Below, one piece after another: positions 42,393-50,603 of a DNA stretch of 62,304 bases. The stretch spans positions 1 to 62,304 of the forward strand of contig DAOOIV010000018.1 in the NCBI GenBank assembly GCA_035384605.1, given 5' to 3'. A model generated the notes under the pieces. That model had not been told where the DNA came from and did no database searches. It saw nothing but the letters and a program-made list of their open reading frames with translations. Every line of letters starts with the position of its first letter. The stretch's first letter is position 1. The stretch is from Phycisphaerae bacterium. GTDB lineage: Bacteria; Planctomycetota; Phycisphaerae; UBA1845; PWPN01. The position numbers and the translations under genes are program-made.

Positions 42393-43334
42393 TCACAACT
42401 CCTTCACAAAGATGCAGTAGCGTCGCGTCGCGGTCAGGCCGAAGCGTCCGTAGAAGCGTGCGGCATCGTCCTCGGCCCAGTTGAACCATACCGTCCGCCC
42501 GTCGGCCTCGCGGATCTTCTGAACGGCTTCGACAAAAAGCTTGGCTCCGATACGGCGGTTTCGGTACTCCGCCCGGACGCCGAACGGCCCGAAATGCTCG
42601 CCTTCCCACTGGCAGTAACCGACGATCCGTCCGTCGGCGGTGGCGACCAGAACTTCGTGGAGAAGCCCGGCACGGATCTTGGCCCGTGCGGCGGTGTTCC
42701 AATCACCAGGGAAAGCCTCAGAAAGGAAGGTAAAGAAGTCCGGAACCTGCTCAGGGTGCAGGGTACTGATCCGGACGTCCTTGCCGGTTTCCCAAGCCTG
42801 CCGACGGTACTCATCGATGTCGAAATTGACCACTTCGCGGGACATGGCTACGGAGCCGCGGTGGACGCGGAAGCCGGCTTTGGCGAACAACGCCAACCCA
42901 CCCGGATAATCGTCCTTGTCAACGCCGGGGAAGACATATCCGGGTGCTGAACCGCTGTTGCCGCAAACCCAAATTCGCCGGCGGCCGTGTTTGCGGAACC
43001 AAGCCAAGGCTGATTCCAGCAGTGCAAAGCCGATGCCATGGCGCCGGCACGGGGGATCGACCGCGACGACGGGGATCCAACCCAGCTCGGGTTCAAGGCC
43101 TGCCCGATCGTTAGGCATTCGGCGGATGATGGCCCGCAGAAAGCCGACCAAGCGGTCGTCCTGCAAGGCCACAAAGAAGCCGGAGTCATCTCCCGGCCAG
43201 TAATCGGGATCGGCCAGGGCCCACCGGACGAATCGTCCTTCGGTCATGGGATCTTTTTTAAGAGCCCGGTTCCAGACGGCCAGCACCTCTTTCAGGTCCA
43301 TACCCGTGAACGGCCTTATCGTCATCTTGCTCAT
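42393..43334 (-). CDS. Tandem-domain GNAT N-acetyltransferase
   Basis: 313 aa from ATG at 43334, after GCGAGG; the open frame runs far upstream through sequence that does not look coded. The first GNAT domain (about 1-165) has VVAVDPPCRRHGIGFALLESAL, a Q/RxxGxG/A acetyl-CoA loop. The second (about 165-313) has GPFGVRAEYRNRRIGAKLFVEAV, also a full loop, so both may bind acetyl-CoA. Tandem GNATs acetylate aminoglycosides, mycothiol precursors and other amines. In the same strand as a symporter and an LmbE-type deacetylase, it may acetylate an amino compound handled by them (inference). Confidence 0.85.
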   Translation of the reverse strand: MSKMTIRPFTGMDLKEVLAVWNRALKKDPMTEGRFVRWALADPDYWPGDDSGFFVALQDDRLVGFLRAIIRRMPNDRAGLEPELGWIPVVAVDPPCRRHGIGFALLESALAWFRKHGRRRIWVCGNSGSAPGYVFPGVDKDDYPGGLALFAKAGFRVHRGSVAMSREVVNFDIDEYRRQAWETGKDVRISTLHPEQVPDFFTFLSEAFPGDWNTAARAKIRAGLLHEVLVATADGRIVGYCQWEGEHFGPFGVRAEYRNRRIGAKLFVEAVQKIREADGRTVWFNWAEDDAARFYGRFGLTATRRYCIFVKEL

Positions 43335-43786
43335 GCGGCCTCGCTGCAATGATGTGATCCGGATCTCCCAATCCCCCCAGCCGGGGTCGTTGGCAGTATC
43401 ACCGCCGGCCAGATTGGCCGCAAGTCTGGGGATGGGCATGTCCGGTTTGGGATTCCCGTTCTCCGTTGGTCGTGATCGAGGGAGCGGGTAGACTGGAGTG
43501 AACGCGGGGCCGATGCGAACGGCTTGATTGGCCGGAGGATGGGATTCGTGTTCAGCGGCGTGGCTCATGCCTGGCAGCGGGCTCTGTCTCGTGATCCAGG
43601 GGTTGGGCTGCGATTGCCGCGGCCTGTGAGAACGGGTGTGAGACTGGCAGGGCACGGTCGGAGCCGCCGCAAGCGGCGCAGACCTGCCGCTCCAGGTTCG
43701 GACAATGCGGGAGGTCTCGGTCGCTGTGGCCTCGACGCTGTCCTGCCGTATGCTCCGGTGGTTTTCGCACATGTTCTGGGAACGAT
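43335..43786. other. Divergent intergenic region
   Basis: 452 bp between the divergent GNAT and ABC-importer genes. It contains the repeat at 43706-43747. A possible -10 TATGCT (about 43749) precedes the binding-protein gene but has only a poor -35 match. No gene is supported. Confidence 0.5.
43706..43747. repeat. GCAGGTCTCGGTCGC repeat, copy 2
   Basis: TGCGGGAGGTCTCGGTCGC, then TGTGGCCTCGAC and GCTGTCCT. It aligns with 30942-30990 apart from a short gap and several substitutions. Confidence 0.5.
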
Positions 43787-45274
43787 ATGAAGTGGGTCTT
43801 TTTGGGCATTCTCGGTGTCCTGATCGCCTGGTCGCTGCTGGCCTACGCGATGATGCCCGACGCATCGCGGGACGGCCGGACGGTTCTGACGTGGGTCAGT
43901 GATGACAACCCGGCCCGCCGCGGCAGTATTCGTCTTTTCGAGCAGCTCAATCCAGACTTGCGGCTTCTCCTGGACCCGGCCAACACCACGTTGGAGAAGA
44001 TCATCGTTCAGTGCAAGGGAGGCGTGGGGGGCGACGTGTTCAACTGCTACGGCCGCTGGCAACTGGTCGATTTTGTGCGGGCCGGCGTTTTGCAGCCGAT
44101 CGACGAGGAGGCCGCACGGCTGGGGTTTGATGTTGCGAAGACCTGGCCCGAGGTGCTGGATGAGATTTCAATCGAGGCATTCAACCCGGCCGCCGGCCGA
44201 TATGAGCGTCATCAATACACCTTCCCGCTCAACGTGAACGCCAACGTGATGTTCTTCAACAAGCGGATCTTTGACGAGGTCGGCGAGCCGTACCCGACGA
44301 GTGATTGGGACTGGAACGAGTGTTTGCGAGTGGCCAAGAAGCTGGTGAAACGCGACCGGCACGGGCGGATCACGCGTTACGGGCTGGGGACGTATGAGAT
44401 GCATGAGACGGTGGGGTTGGTCTGGCAGTTTGGCGGATCGTTTTTCGACCCGACGCTCACGTATTGCACGTTGGATTCGTCGGAGGCCATCGAGGCGATG
44501 AGGTTTCTGCATCGGATGCTGGTGGTTGACGAGGTGATGCCGTCGGTGGCCGAGCGGAACGCGATCGGCACGCAAGGCGGGTGGGGATCGAGCGTGATCG
44601 ACCTGTTCTGCACGGAAAGAATCGCGATGCTTCGCATGGGCCGATGGGGGATGATCAAGTTTCGCACGCAGCCGAACCTTCGGGGAAATATCGGAGCCGT
44701 ATTGCTGCCACACATGCGGAGCGGAGCCGATGAGATCAGGGCGCTCAGCGTAGGTATCAATCCGAAAAGTCCGAACAAGAACGAGGCCCTGCGATTCCTT
44801 CAGTTTCTTGCTTCGGACGAGTTCAGTTGGCAGGTGGTCGAGTCGGCAGATGCGTTGCCGCCCTCGCCGAAGGTGGGGCAGGATGAGCGGTTCCTCAAGG
44901 ACGCCGCGCACCCGGAAGAGGATTTCAATCACCTGTTCATCGAAGCGATCAGGCGGGGCCGGAGCAATCATTTCCCGCCGTTCATTCAGACGACGCGGGT
45001 GGAGCGGATATTCAACCGGCACTTGGCGGTGATGAGCGACCGCAAGACGACCCCGGAACAGATGTGCCGGGCTCTGACGGACGAGATCAACGAGGAAATG
45101 CGGGTCAGTCTGACCCGCTACGCTTCGATGCGCGAGGAATACAAGCGGCGAACGGGGCGAGATTTCGACCCGGCCGACTATCCGCCGAAGGGGGACCGCC
45201 CTTCTGCGGGCCGCAACCCAAGCGCACCGGGATCCAGAAACGCGCACGCAAGGCGCACAGATGAACGGCCGTAA
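43787..45274 (+). CDS. CUT1-type ABC transporter substrate-binding protein
   Basis: 495 aa with an uncleaved-looking N-terminal membrane helix (about residues 3-22) and no lipobox, so probably membrane-anchored. The mature part follows the extracellular solute-binding protein family 1: LTWVSDDNPARRGSIRLFEQLNP, FNCYGRW, then TFPLNVNANVMFFNKRIFDEVG and SDWDWNECLRVAKKL. The family binds oligosaccharides or glycerol-phosphate compounds. Its C-terminal tail is charged and variable. It is the first of three importer genes with short gaps (21 and 7 bp). Confidence 0.92.
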   Translation: MKWVFLGILGVLIAWSLLAYAMMPDASRDGRTVLTWVSDDNPARRGSIRLFEQLNPDLRLLLDPANTTLEKIIVQCKGGVGGDVFNCYGRWQLVDFVRAGVLQPIDEEAARLGFDVAKTWPEVLDEISIEAFNPAAGRYERHQYTFPLNVNANVMFFNKRIFDEVGEPYPTSDWDWNECLRVAKKLVKRDRHGRITRYGLGTYEMHETVGLVWQFGGSFFDPTLTYCTLDSSEAIEAMRFLHRMLVVDEVMPSVAERNAIGTQGGWGSSVIDLFCTERIAMLRMGRWGMIKFRTQPNLRGNIGAVLLPHMRSGADEIRALSVGINPKSPNKNEALRFLQFLASDEFSWQVVESADALPPSPKVGQDERFLKDAAHPEEDFNHLFIEAIRRGRSNHFPPFIQTTRVERIFNRHLAVMSDRKTTPEQMCRALTDEINEEMRVSLTRYASMREEYKRRTGRDFDPADYPPKGDRPSAGRNPSAPGSRNAHARRTDERP

Positions 45275-45295
45275 GGTCTTAAGGGGGCACCGCTA

Positions 45296-46426
45296 ATGGG
45301 GTTGCGGCTGTCACGTCGATCACGGCGGGACTTCGGGTGGGCGATGCTCTTCCTCCTGCCGAACATCATGGGTTTTGCGGTGTTCGTGGCCGCACCGGTC
45401 GTGTTCAGCCTGGTGATGGCGTTCACCAACTGGGACCTGGCCCAGCGGGAGCCGTTTGGCTTTGTGGGGTTTGAGAACTTCGAGCGATTGTTCTTCGGGC
45501 CTGAGGCAAAGGACTTCCGCAAAGCTTTCGGGACGACCCTTTACTTCATGTTGGGCATGCCGGTGTCCATTGTCGGTTCGCTGGTGCTGGCGGTACTGCT
45601 GAGCGATCCGATCTACCTGGGTTCGCGACGAGTACGCCGGTTGTTGATTGGGGCGAGCCTTGCAGCAACGTGCGCGGGATTGATGGTATGTGCGGGCACG
45701 GGACGGGCCACGACAGGGCTGGCCCTGGCGATCATCGGAGCCAGCGCGGCCGTAGCCACGGTCTTCAACCGGGTTGGCCTCCGCACGCTGTTTTACGTGC
45801 CGTTCTTCACGGCCGGCGTCGCGCAGTACATTTTGTGGAAGCTGATGTTCCGGCCGGATTCGGGGCCGATCAACGCGTCCTTGCGAGTCCTCTTTGCCGT
45901 ACTTGGCCTGGACATTGAACCACCCAACTGGCTTGGTAGTACGGCCAATCTCTGGTGCCTGGATCCGCAGACGGGGCTGCCGGCCGCGGGGCATTTCGGT
46001 CTCGGCGCTCGCGACGCGATCGTGATCATGGGCATCTGGGCCACGGTCGGCGGCAACAACATGCTGCTTTACCTGGCGGGGTTGGCGAACGTGCCGCAGG
46101 ATTTGTATGAAGCGGCGATGATCGACGGCGCCGAGCGATGGAAGAGCTTCCGGCATGTTTCCTGGCCGCAACTGGCGCCCACGACGTTTTTCATCGTGAT
46201 CATGAGCATCATCGGCGGGTTACAAGGGGGGTTTGAGCAAGCCAAGATCATGACCGAGGGCAACCCGGCGGAAACAACGATCAGCCTTGGTTTCTACATC
46301 TACCTGACGGGCTTCGCCGATTTTCGGCTGGGGCTGGCCTCGGCGATTGCTTGGACGATGTTTGTGATGATTCTGGCGGTGACGCTGGTTCAGTGGCGGT
46401 TCGGAAGCCGCCAGATCAACATTTGA
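45296..46426 (+). CDS. ABC transporter permease, MalF/UgpA type, with extra membrane hairpin
   Basis: 376 aa, longer than usual (about 290-310). The EAA loop that docks the ATPase is DLYEAAMIDGAERWKSFRHVSWPQL. Between the second normal helix (MPVSIVGSLVLAVLLS) and the normal RTLFYVPFFTAGVAQYILW segment lies an insertion of about 55 residues with two further hydrophobic stretches (LLIGASLAATCAGLMV and TGLALAIIGASAAVATV). A second insertion of about 35 residues follows near residue 200-235. Both are unusual. It pairs with the downstream MalG-type permease. Confidence 0.92.
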   Translation: MGLRLSRRSRRDFGWAMLFLLPNIMGFAVFVAAPVVFSLVMAFTNWDLAQREPFGFVGFENFERLFFGPEAKDFRKAFGTTLYFMLGMPVSIVGSLVLAVLLSDPIYLGSRRVRRLLIGASLAATCAGLMVCAGTGRATTGLALAIIGASAAVATVFNRVGLRTLFYVPFFTAGVAQYILWKLMFRPDSGPINASLRVLFAVLGLDIEPPNWLGSTANLWCLDPQTGLPAAGHFGLGARDAIVIMGIWATVGGNNMLLYLAGLANVPQDLYEAAMIDGAERWKSFRHVSWPQLAPTTFFIVIMSIIGGLQGGFEQAKIMTEGNPAETTISLGFYIYLTGFADFRLGLASAIAWTMFVMILAVTLVQWRFGSRQINI

Positions 46427-46433
46427 GGGAGAC

Positions 46434-47363
46434 ATGAATTCAACTTCGATCGGCGTGCTTGCGGAGGATCCACTGGCTCGCAAAGCCGGCAGCGGGGCCG
46501 TGCAGGGGCGGTCGCCGGGGTGGATGGTTCTCAGGACGATCCTGTTGATCGGTCTGGCCTCTTCAATGACGGTGCCGTTTGTGTGGATGTTGCTGGCGAG
46601 CTTCAAGCCGCCGCACGAGGCCGACAGGCCGGAGTTCCTGCCGGAGCAGTGGAAGTGGGAGAACTACCCCATCGTGCTGGGACTCACGCCCGATAGCAGG
46701 GGTGAAAAGCTGCCGATCCGCTTTGGCCGGTGGTATTTCAACAGCCTGTTCGTCGCTTCGTGGGTGACCTTCCTGCAGGTAGTGACCAGTGCGATGGCGG
46801 CGTACGCGTTTGCGCGGCTGAAGTGGCGAGGCAGGGACGTGGTTTTCCTGGCCTATCTGGCCACGGTGATGGTTCCGGCGGTGGTCTTGCTGATTCCCAA
46901 CTATTACATCATGTTTCGGCTGGGGCTGCTGGATTCGTACCTTGGGCTGATCCTTCCGGCGGCGTTCAGTGCCTTTGGCACCTTCCTGCTTCGCCAGTTC
47001 ATGCTGAACATACCGACCAGTCTGGATGAAGCGGCCGAGATTGATGGGGCGAGCCGGTGGCAGGTTTTTGTCGAAGTGATTTTACCTCTTTCGCGGCCGG
47101 GACTTATCGTTTTGGCGATCATGACCTTCCTGGGCAACTATGCGTCGTTTTTCTGGCCGTTGGTGATGGTCAAGAGCGATCACTTGCGGACGTTGCCGGT
47201 GGGTATGATGTGGTTTGAGAACCTTGGCGGCGCGGGGTATGGCCGACAGACGGAACTTATGATGGCAGCGACAGTTATGAACATTGTGCCGCTGATGGTG
47301 CTGTTTGTCGTGCTGCAGCGGTACCTGGTGCGCGGGATTCAGCTTGGCGCGGTGAAAGGCTGA
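46434..47363 (+). CDS. ABC transporter permease, MalG/UgpE type
   Basis: 309 aa, beginning 7 bp after the partner permease gene. Six membrane segments, the first after a 33-residue soluble N-terminus (SSMTVPFVWMLLASFKPP). The EAA loop is SLDEAAEIDGASRWQVFVEVILPLSRPG. The protein completes the transmembrane dimer for a CUT1 sugar importer. No MalK/UgpC-like ATPase gene follows; the next gene, 51 bp on, encodes a TPR protein. Confidence 0.95.
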   Translation: MNSTSIGVLAEDPLARKAGSGAVQGRSPGWMVLRTILLIGLASSMTVPFVWMLLASFKPPHEADRPEFLPEQWKWENYPIVLGLTPDSRGEKLPIRFGRWYFNSLFVASWVTFLQVVTSAMAAYAFARLKWRGRDVVFLAYLATVMVPAVVLLIPNYYIMFRLGLLDSYLGLILPAAFSAFGTFLLRQFMLNIPTSLDEAAEIDGASRWQVFVEVILPLSRPGLIVLAIMTFLGNYASFFWPLVMVKSDHLRTLPVGMMWFENLGGAGYGRQTELMMAATVMNIVPLMVLFVVLQRYLVRGIQLGAVKG

Positions 47364-47414
47364 CGATATCCGGACCCTTCAGTTCGGTCATGTGCCTGCC
47401 GATGCTGAGGGCAT

Positions 47415-48692
47415 ATGTCACGACCGAAACGCTCACAATCTCGCGTGAAGCCCGCGGTGAAGGTTCCATTGCATCAGCGATGGTGGCGGACCGCCCTGAT
47501 TGCCGCGCTCCTTGCAGGCGGCCTGTATGCCTTGTTGGGACCGCGTGGTGCGAAGTCCGGACAGCACGCGCTGACCGTGTTTGTCGGTGCTTATCTGACG
47601 GTTTGGTTCTGCAACCCGGCCGGTTTTTTCCGTCGGATGTCGTGGGTTGCCCTTCTGATGGTCGGCGGAGTGGTGTTCATCTACTTGTTGCATACCAAGG
47701 GCTACTTTGGGCCGCACGCGTCGGCGGCCTTCGTCATCTCGAACGCGGTCTGGCTGATAGGGATCTTGAGCGGGGCGGCGCTGTTCTTTGCCGTCATCGA
47801 GTATCTTCAACACCGCAGCCCGTCAGATCTGGATGCGGTGGGAGATGAGATACCCGAGCCCGAGTCTTTCTCAAGGGGCCGGCGGAAGGATGATGAGTTG
47901 CCGCGGTTTCGGCCGCCGACTCCGTTCAAACGCAGGGAGCGGGTTCCGGACCAGGAAACGTTGGCGAAGATTGCAGAGCGTTATGCCTCGATGACGGCAA
48001 CCTCCGAGGAGCCGCGGTTGACCGTGCGAATGCTGCGGTCTGAGCGGGATCGGCTGATCGATCGGCTGGATGCGGCCCTGGCTCGTGCGGACGGACTCGC
48101 TCGGAGCGGCGATGCCGAGGCGAAGGCGGCGGCAGAGGCCGCGCGAAGTCGACTGGATGTTGAGCCGCTGCAGCGGTTTCTGGCTGCCGAGGCCGAGCGT
48201 CGAGGCTGCAAGACTCGCGAGGACGCAACCGCCTACGTGGCTTTCTGCCGCGAAATTGCGGGTGTGGCGGAAATGCGGGGCGACTGGGAAACCGCCCGGC
48301 AGCATCTTGAGCAGGTTATCCGTTTGGTGCCGGAGGACGTGGACGCATATTGTCGGCTGGGGCGTGCCTGCCTGATGCTCAACAAGCTGGTTGATGCCGA
48401 GGAGGCTTACCAGAAGATCCTGATGTTGTCTTCTGAGGACGAATGGCGGGCGATGGCGTTTACGAACATGGGCACGGTGCAGCTTTTGTCCGGCTCGATG
48501 GAGGAGGCCGAGCGGGTTTTCAACCGGGCGCTGGAAATTGATGAGCGGATGGGGGACGTGGAGGGCATGGCTGCGAATTATGCCAATCTGGGCCATGTCT
48601 GCCGAAGGCGGGGCAATCTGGGGAAGGCTGAGAAGATGTTCAGCGCGGCGCTGGAGATCGACGAAGGGCTGGAACTGTCATTGGTCCGCTGA
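47415..48692 (+). CDS. Membrane TPR protein, function unknown
   Basis: 425 aa. Three or four membrane helices (about residues 28-45, 55-70, 75-92 and 103-125) are followed by a charged linker, a coiled-coil-like segment with alanine and arginine repeats (about 210-240), and C-terminal tetratricopeptide repeats. Clear units include MRGDWETARQHLEQVIRLVPE, DAYCRLGRACLMLNKLVDAEEAYQKIL, MAFTNMGTVQLLSGSMEEAERVF and NYANLGHVCRRRGNLGKAEKMF. The TPRs face the cytosol by inference. GAGG lies 5 bases before the ATG. It follows the importer permeases in the same orientation, but a role in transport is not shown. Confidence 0.8.
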   Translation: MSRPKRSQSRVKPAVKVPLHQRWWRTALIAALLAGGLYALLGPRGAKSGQHALTVFVGAYLTVWFCNPAGFFRRMSWVALLMVGGVVFIYLLHTKGYFGPHASAAFVISNAVWLIGILSGAALFFAVIEYLQHRSPSDLDAVGDEIPEPESFSRGRRKDDELPRFRPPTPFKRRERVPDQETLAKIAERYASMTATSEEPRLTVRMLRSERDRLIDRLDAALARADGLARSGDAEAKAAAEAARSRLDVEPLQRFLAAEAERRGCKTREDATAYVAFCREIAGVAEMRGDWETARQHLEQVIRLVPEDVDAYCRLGRACLMLNKLVDAEEAYQKILMLSSEDEWRAMAFTNMGTVQLLSGSMEEAERVFNRALEIDERMGDVEGMAANYANLGHVCRRRGNLGKAEKMFSAALEIDEGLELSLVR

Positions 48693-48747
48693 GGGGGCTC
48701 AGGGAGGGGTTTGCGCGCCGCCGCGCGACGGTGTGATTTCGCGGTTT

Positions 48748-49464
48748 CTACACCAGGATGCCTTTGGTTGACGGAACGGATTCCTCTCGCGGATCGATCT
48801 CGACTGCCTGGCGAAGGGATTTGCCCAGGGCCTTGAAGATGGCCTCGGCCACGTGGTGGTTGTTGGTGCCGAAGGGGACGGTGACCTGCAGGTTCATCTT
48901 GGCGTTGGCCGCAAGGGCACGCAGAAACTCCTCGACCAGTTCGACGTCGAAGTCGCCGATTTTGGAGCCCCGGTACTTGGCATTGTACACCACGGCCGTG
49001 CGGCCGGAGAGGTCGACGGCCACGATGGCCTGCGACTCCTCCATCGGGGCGATGAAAAAGCCGTAACGGCGGATGCCTTTCTTGTCGCCGACCGCCTGGG
49101 CGAGCGCCTGCCCGAGGCAGATGCCCACGTCCTCGACGGTGTGGTGGTAATCAACGTGCAGGTCGCCGCTGGCCTTGACCGACAGATCGAACAAGCCGTG
49201 CCGGCCGATGTGGTTGAGCATGTGATCGAAGAAGCCGATGCCGGTCTCCGCGACAACGCGGCCGGTGCCGTCGAGATCGATGGCGACTTCGATCCGGGTT
49301 TCCTTGGTTGAGCGATGCACCACTGCTTTTCGCCCGCAAAAGGGGACAGGATCCTTTTGCCGCGAGGCGGTCTTTCGGGTGCTATGCACAAAAGGGTCCT
49401 GTCCCCTTTTTCGCTGCGGCACCCTTTTGCCTTGTCCTGCCGGCTTAGACGCTTTCCTGCTCAC
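48748..49464 (-). CDS. hisB: Imidazoleglycerol-phosphate dehydratase, with repeat-derived N-terminal insert
   Basis: 238 aa against about 195 for the family. It removes water from imidazole-glycerol phosphate in histidine synthesis (step 6). Manganese-binding histidine motifs are present: GFFDHMLNHIGRHG, DYHHTVEDVGI and TNNHHVAEAIFKALG. The start GTG 49464 overlaps the hisC stop (GTGA) and has AAGGAG 8 bases upstream inside hisC, so it is well supported. Normal sequence resumes at about residue 45 (RKAVVHRSTKETRIEV). Residues 19-43 are encoded by a palindromic repeat in frame. The insert is at the N-terminal edge, away from the active site, and is probably tolerated. Confidence 0.95.
   Translation of the reverse strand: MSRKASKPAGQGKRVPQRKRGQDPFVHSTRKTASRQKDPVPFCGRKAVVHRSTKETRIEVAIDLDGTGRVVAETGIGFFDHMLNHIGRHGLFDLSVKASGDLHVDYHHTVEDVGICLGQALAQAVGDKKGIRRYGFFIAPMEESQAIVAVDLSGRTAVVYNAKYRGSKIGDFDVELVEEFLRALAANAKMNLQVTVPFGTNNHHVAEAIFKALGKSLRQAVEIDPREESVPSTKGILV
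49338..49410. repeat. REP-like palindrome inside the hisB coding sequence
   Basis: Left arm AAAAGGGGACAGGATCCTTT (from 49338) and right arm, ending at 49410, are inverted repeats of 22 bases with one mismatch, separated by 29 bases. The motif GGGGACAGGA(T/C)CC is the core. The element has the size and symmetry of REP/RAYT-associated palindromes; the name is recalled from general knowledge, not checked. Confidence 0.8.
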
Positions 49465-50507
49465 GAGACCAACTCCTTGAGAGCGGCGATGAGGATATCA
49501 TTTTGTTCGGGCGTGCCGACGGTGATGCGCAAACGGTCATCGATGCCCGGGCTGTTGAAGTATCGGACGAGGATTCCGCGAGCCTTGAGCGATTCGTACA
49601 GCCGAGCCGCGCTCGGCCTGGTGGGGCGGGCGAAGAGGAAGTTCGACTTGCTGGGCAAGCATGAGATGCCGAGTTTCTCGAGTTCCGCCGCCAGGCGTTG
49701 TCGTTCGTTGATCACGCGTCGCCGTGTCAGGCGGTAGTAATCCTGGTCGGCCAGAGCGGCCGATGCCGCGGCGATGGCGACAGCGTCCACGTTGTAGCTG
49801 TCCTTGACCTTGACCAGGCCGGCGATAAGTTCCGGGTGGCCGACGGCAAAACCGAATCGCAGGCCGGCCAGCGAGTAACCCTTGGATAACGTTCGCATGA
49901 CCAGCACGTTTGGGCGTGTTTTGGCCAGTTCCATGCAGTTGGCATCGGCGAAATCGACGTATGCCTCGTCGACGCAGAGAACGCCGCGCAAAGCATCGGC
50001 CAGTCGGGCTACCTCGTCCACGGGAACGAAAGTGCCCGTGGGGGCGTTGGGATTGGCCAGGTAGGTGACGGCTCCGCGGGCCTCGACAAGGGCCTCGAAC
50101 GGAAGGGAGTAGTCTACCCCCCAGGGAACCTCGCGGATGATGGAAGCCTGGATCTGTCCGAGGACGCCGTACAGGGTATACGTGGGCACGGGGTAGACGA
50201 GCGCCGCCTCCGGTCCGCTGAAGGCCCGGCAGGTCAGATTGAGAATGTCATCCATCCCGTTGCCGCAGAGGATGTGGTCGGGGGTTACGTCGAAGATTCT
50301 TGCCGCCATTTCGCGAAAGGGCTTGCCCAGAGGATGCGGATATCGCCGCAACTGCTCCGGCTTGATGTTCGCGATAGCCTCCATCACCTTTGGCGAGGGA
50401 GGGTAGGGATTTTCGTTGGTGTTGAGCTTGACGACGGAGAGGCTGTCCGGCTGCTCGCCGGGGGTGTAGCCTTCCATCGCTTCTATTTCAGGTCGAAAGT
50501 AACTCAT
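49461..50507 (-). CDS. hisC: Histidinol-phosphate aminotransferase
   Basis: 348 aa, normal length. This PLP enzyme makes histidinol phosphate from imidazole-acetol phosphate and glutamate. Visible are KLNTNENPYPPSPKV, CGNGMDDILNLTCRAF, LCVDEAYVDFA and the Schiff-base lysine in RTLSKGYSLAGLRFGFAVG. The last codons hold the ribosome site and overlap the start of hisB. It begins 96 bp after hisD, so the order is hisD-hisC-hisB in one likely transcript. Confidence 0.96.
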   Translation of the reverse strand: MSYFRPEIEAMEGYTPGEQPDSLSVVKLNTNENPYPPSPKVMEAIANIKPEQLRRYPHPLGKPFREMAARIFDVTPDHILCGNGMDDILNLTCRAFSGPEAALVYPVPTYTLYGVLGQIQASIIREVPWGVDYSLPFEALVEARGAVTYLANPNAPTGTFVPVDEVARLADALRGVLCVDEAYVDFADANCMELAKTRPNVLVMRTLSKGYSLAGLRFGFAVGHPELIAGLVKVKDSYNVDAVAIAAASAALADQDYYRLTRRRVINERQRLAAELEKLGISCLPSKSNFLFARPTRPSAARLYESLKARGILVRYFNSPGIDDRLRITVGTPEQNDILIAALKELVS

Positions 50508-50603
50508 ACATCAGCACTCAGCTATCCGCCTTCAGCAGTAAGCGATCGGATTCCGGTAAGCTCTGTCAGGTCGCGATCAACTTTCATGGAGAGCCCGGTT
50601 ATT

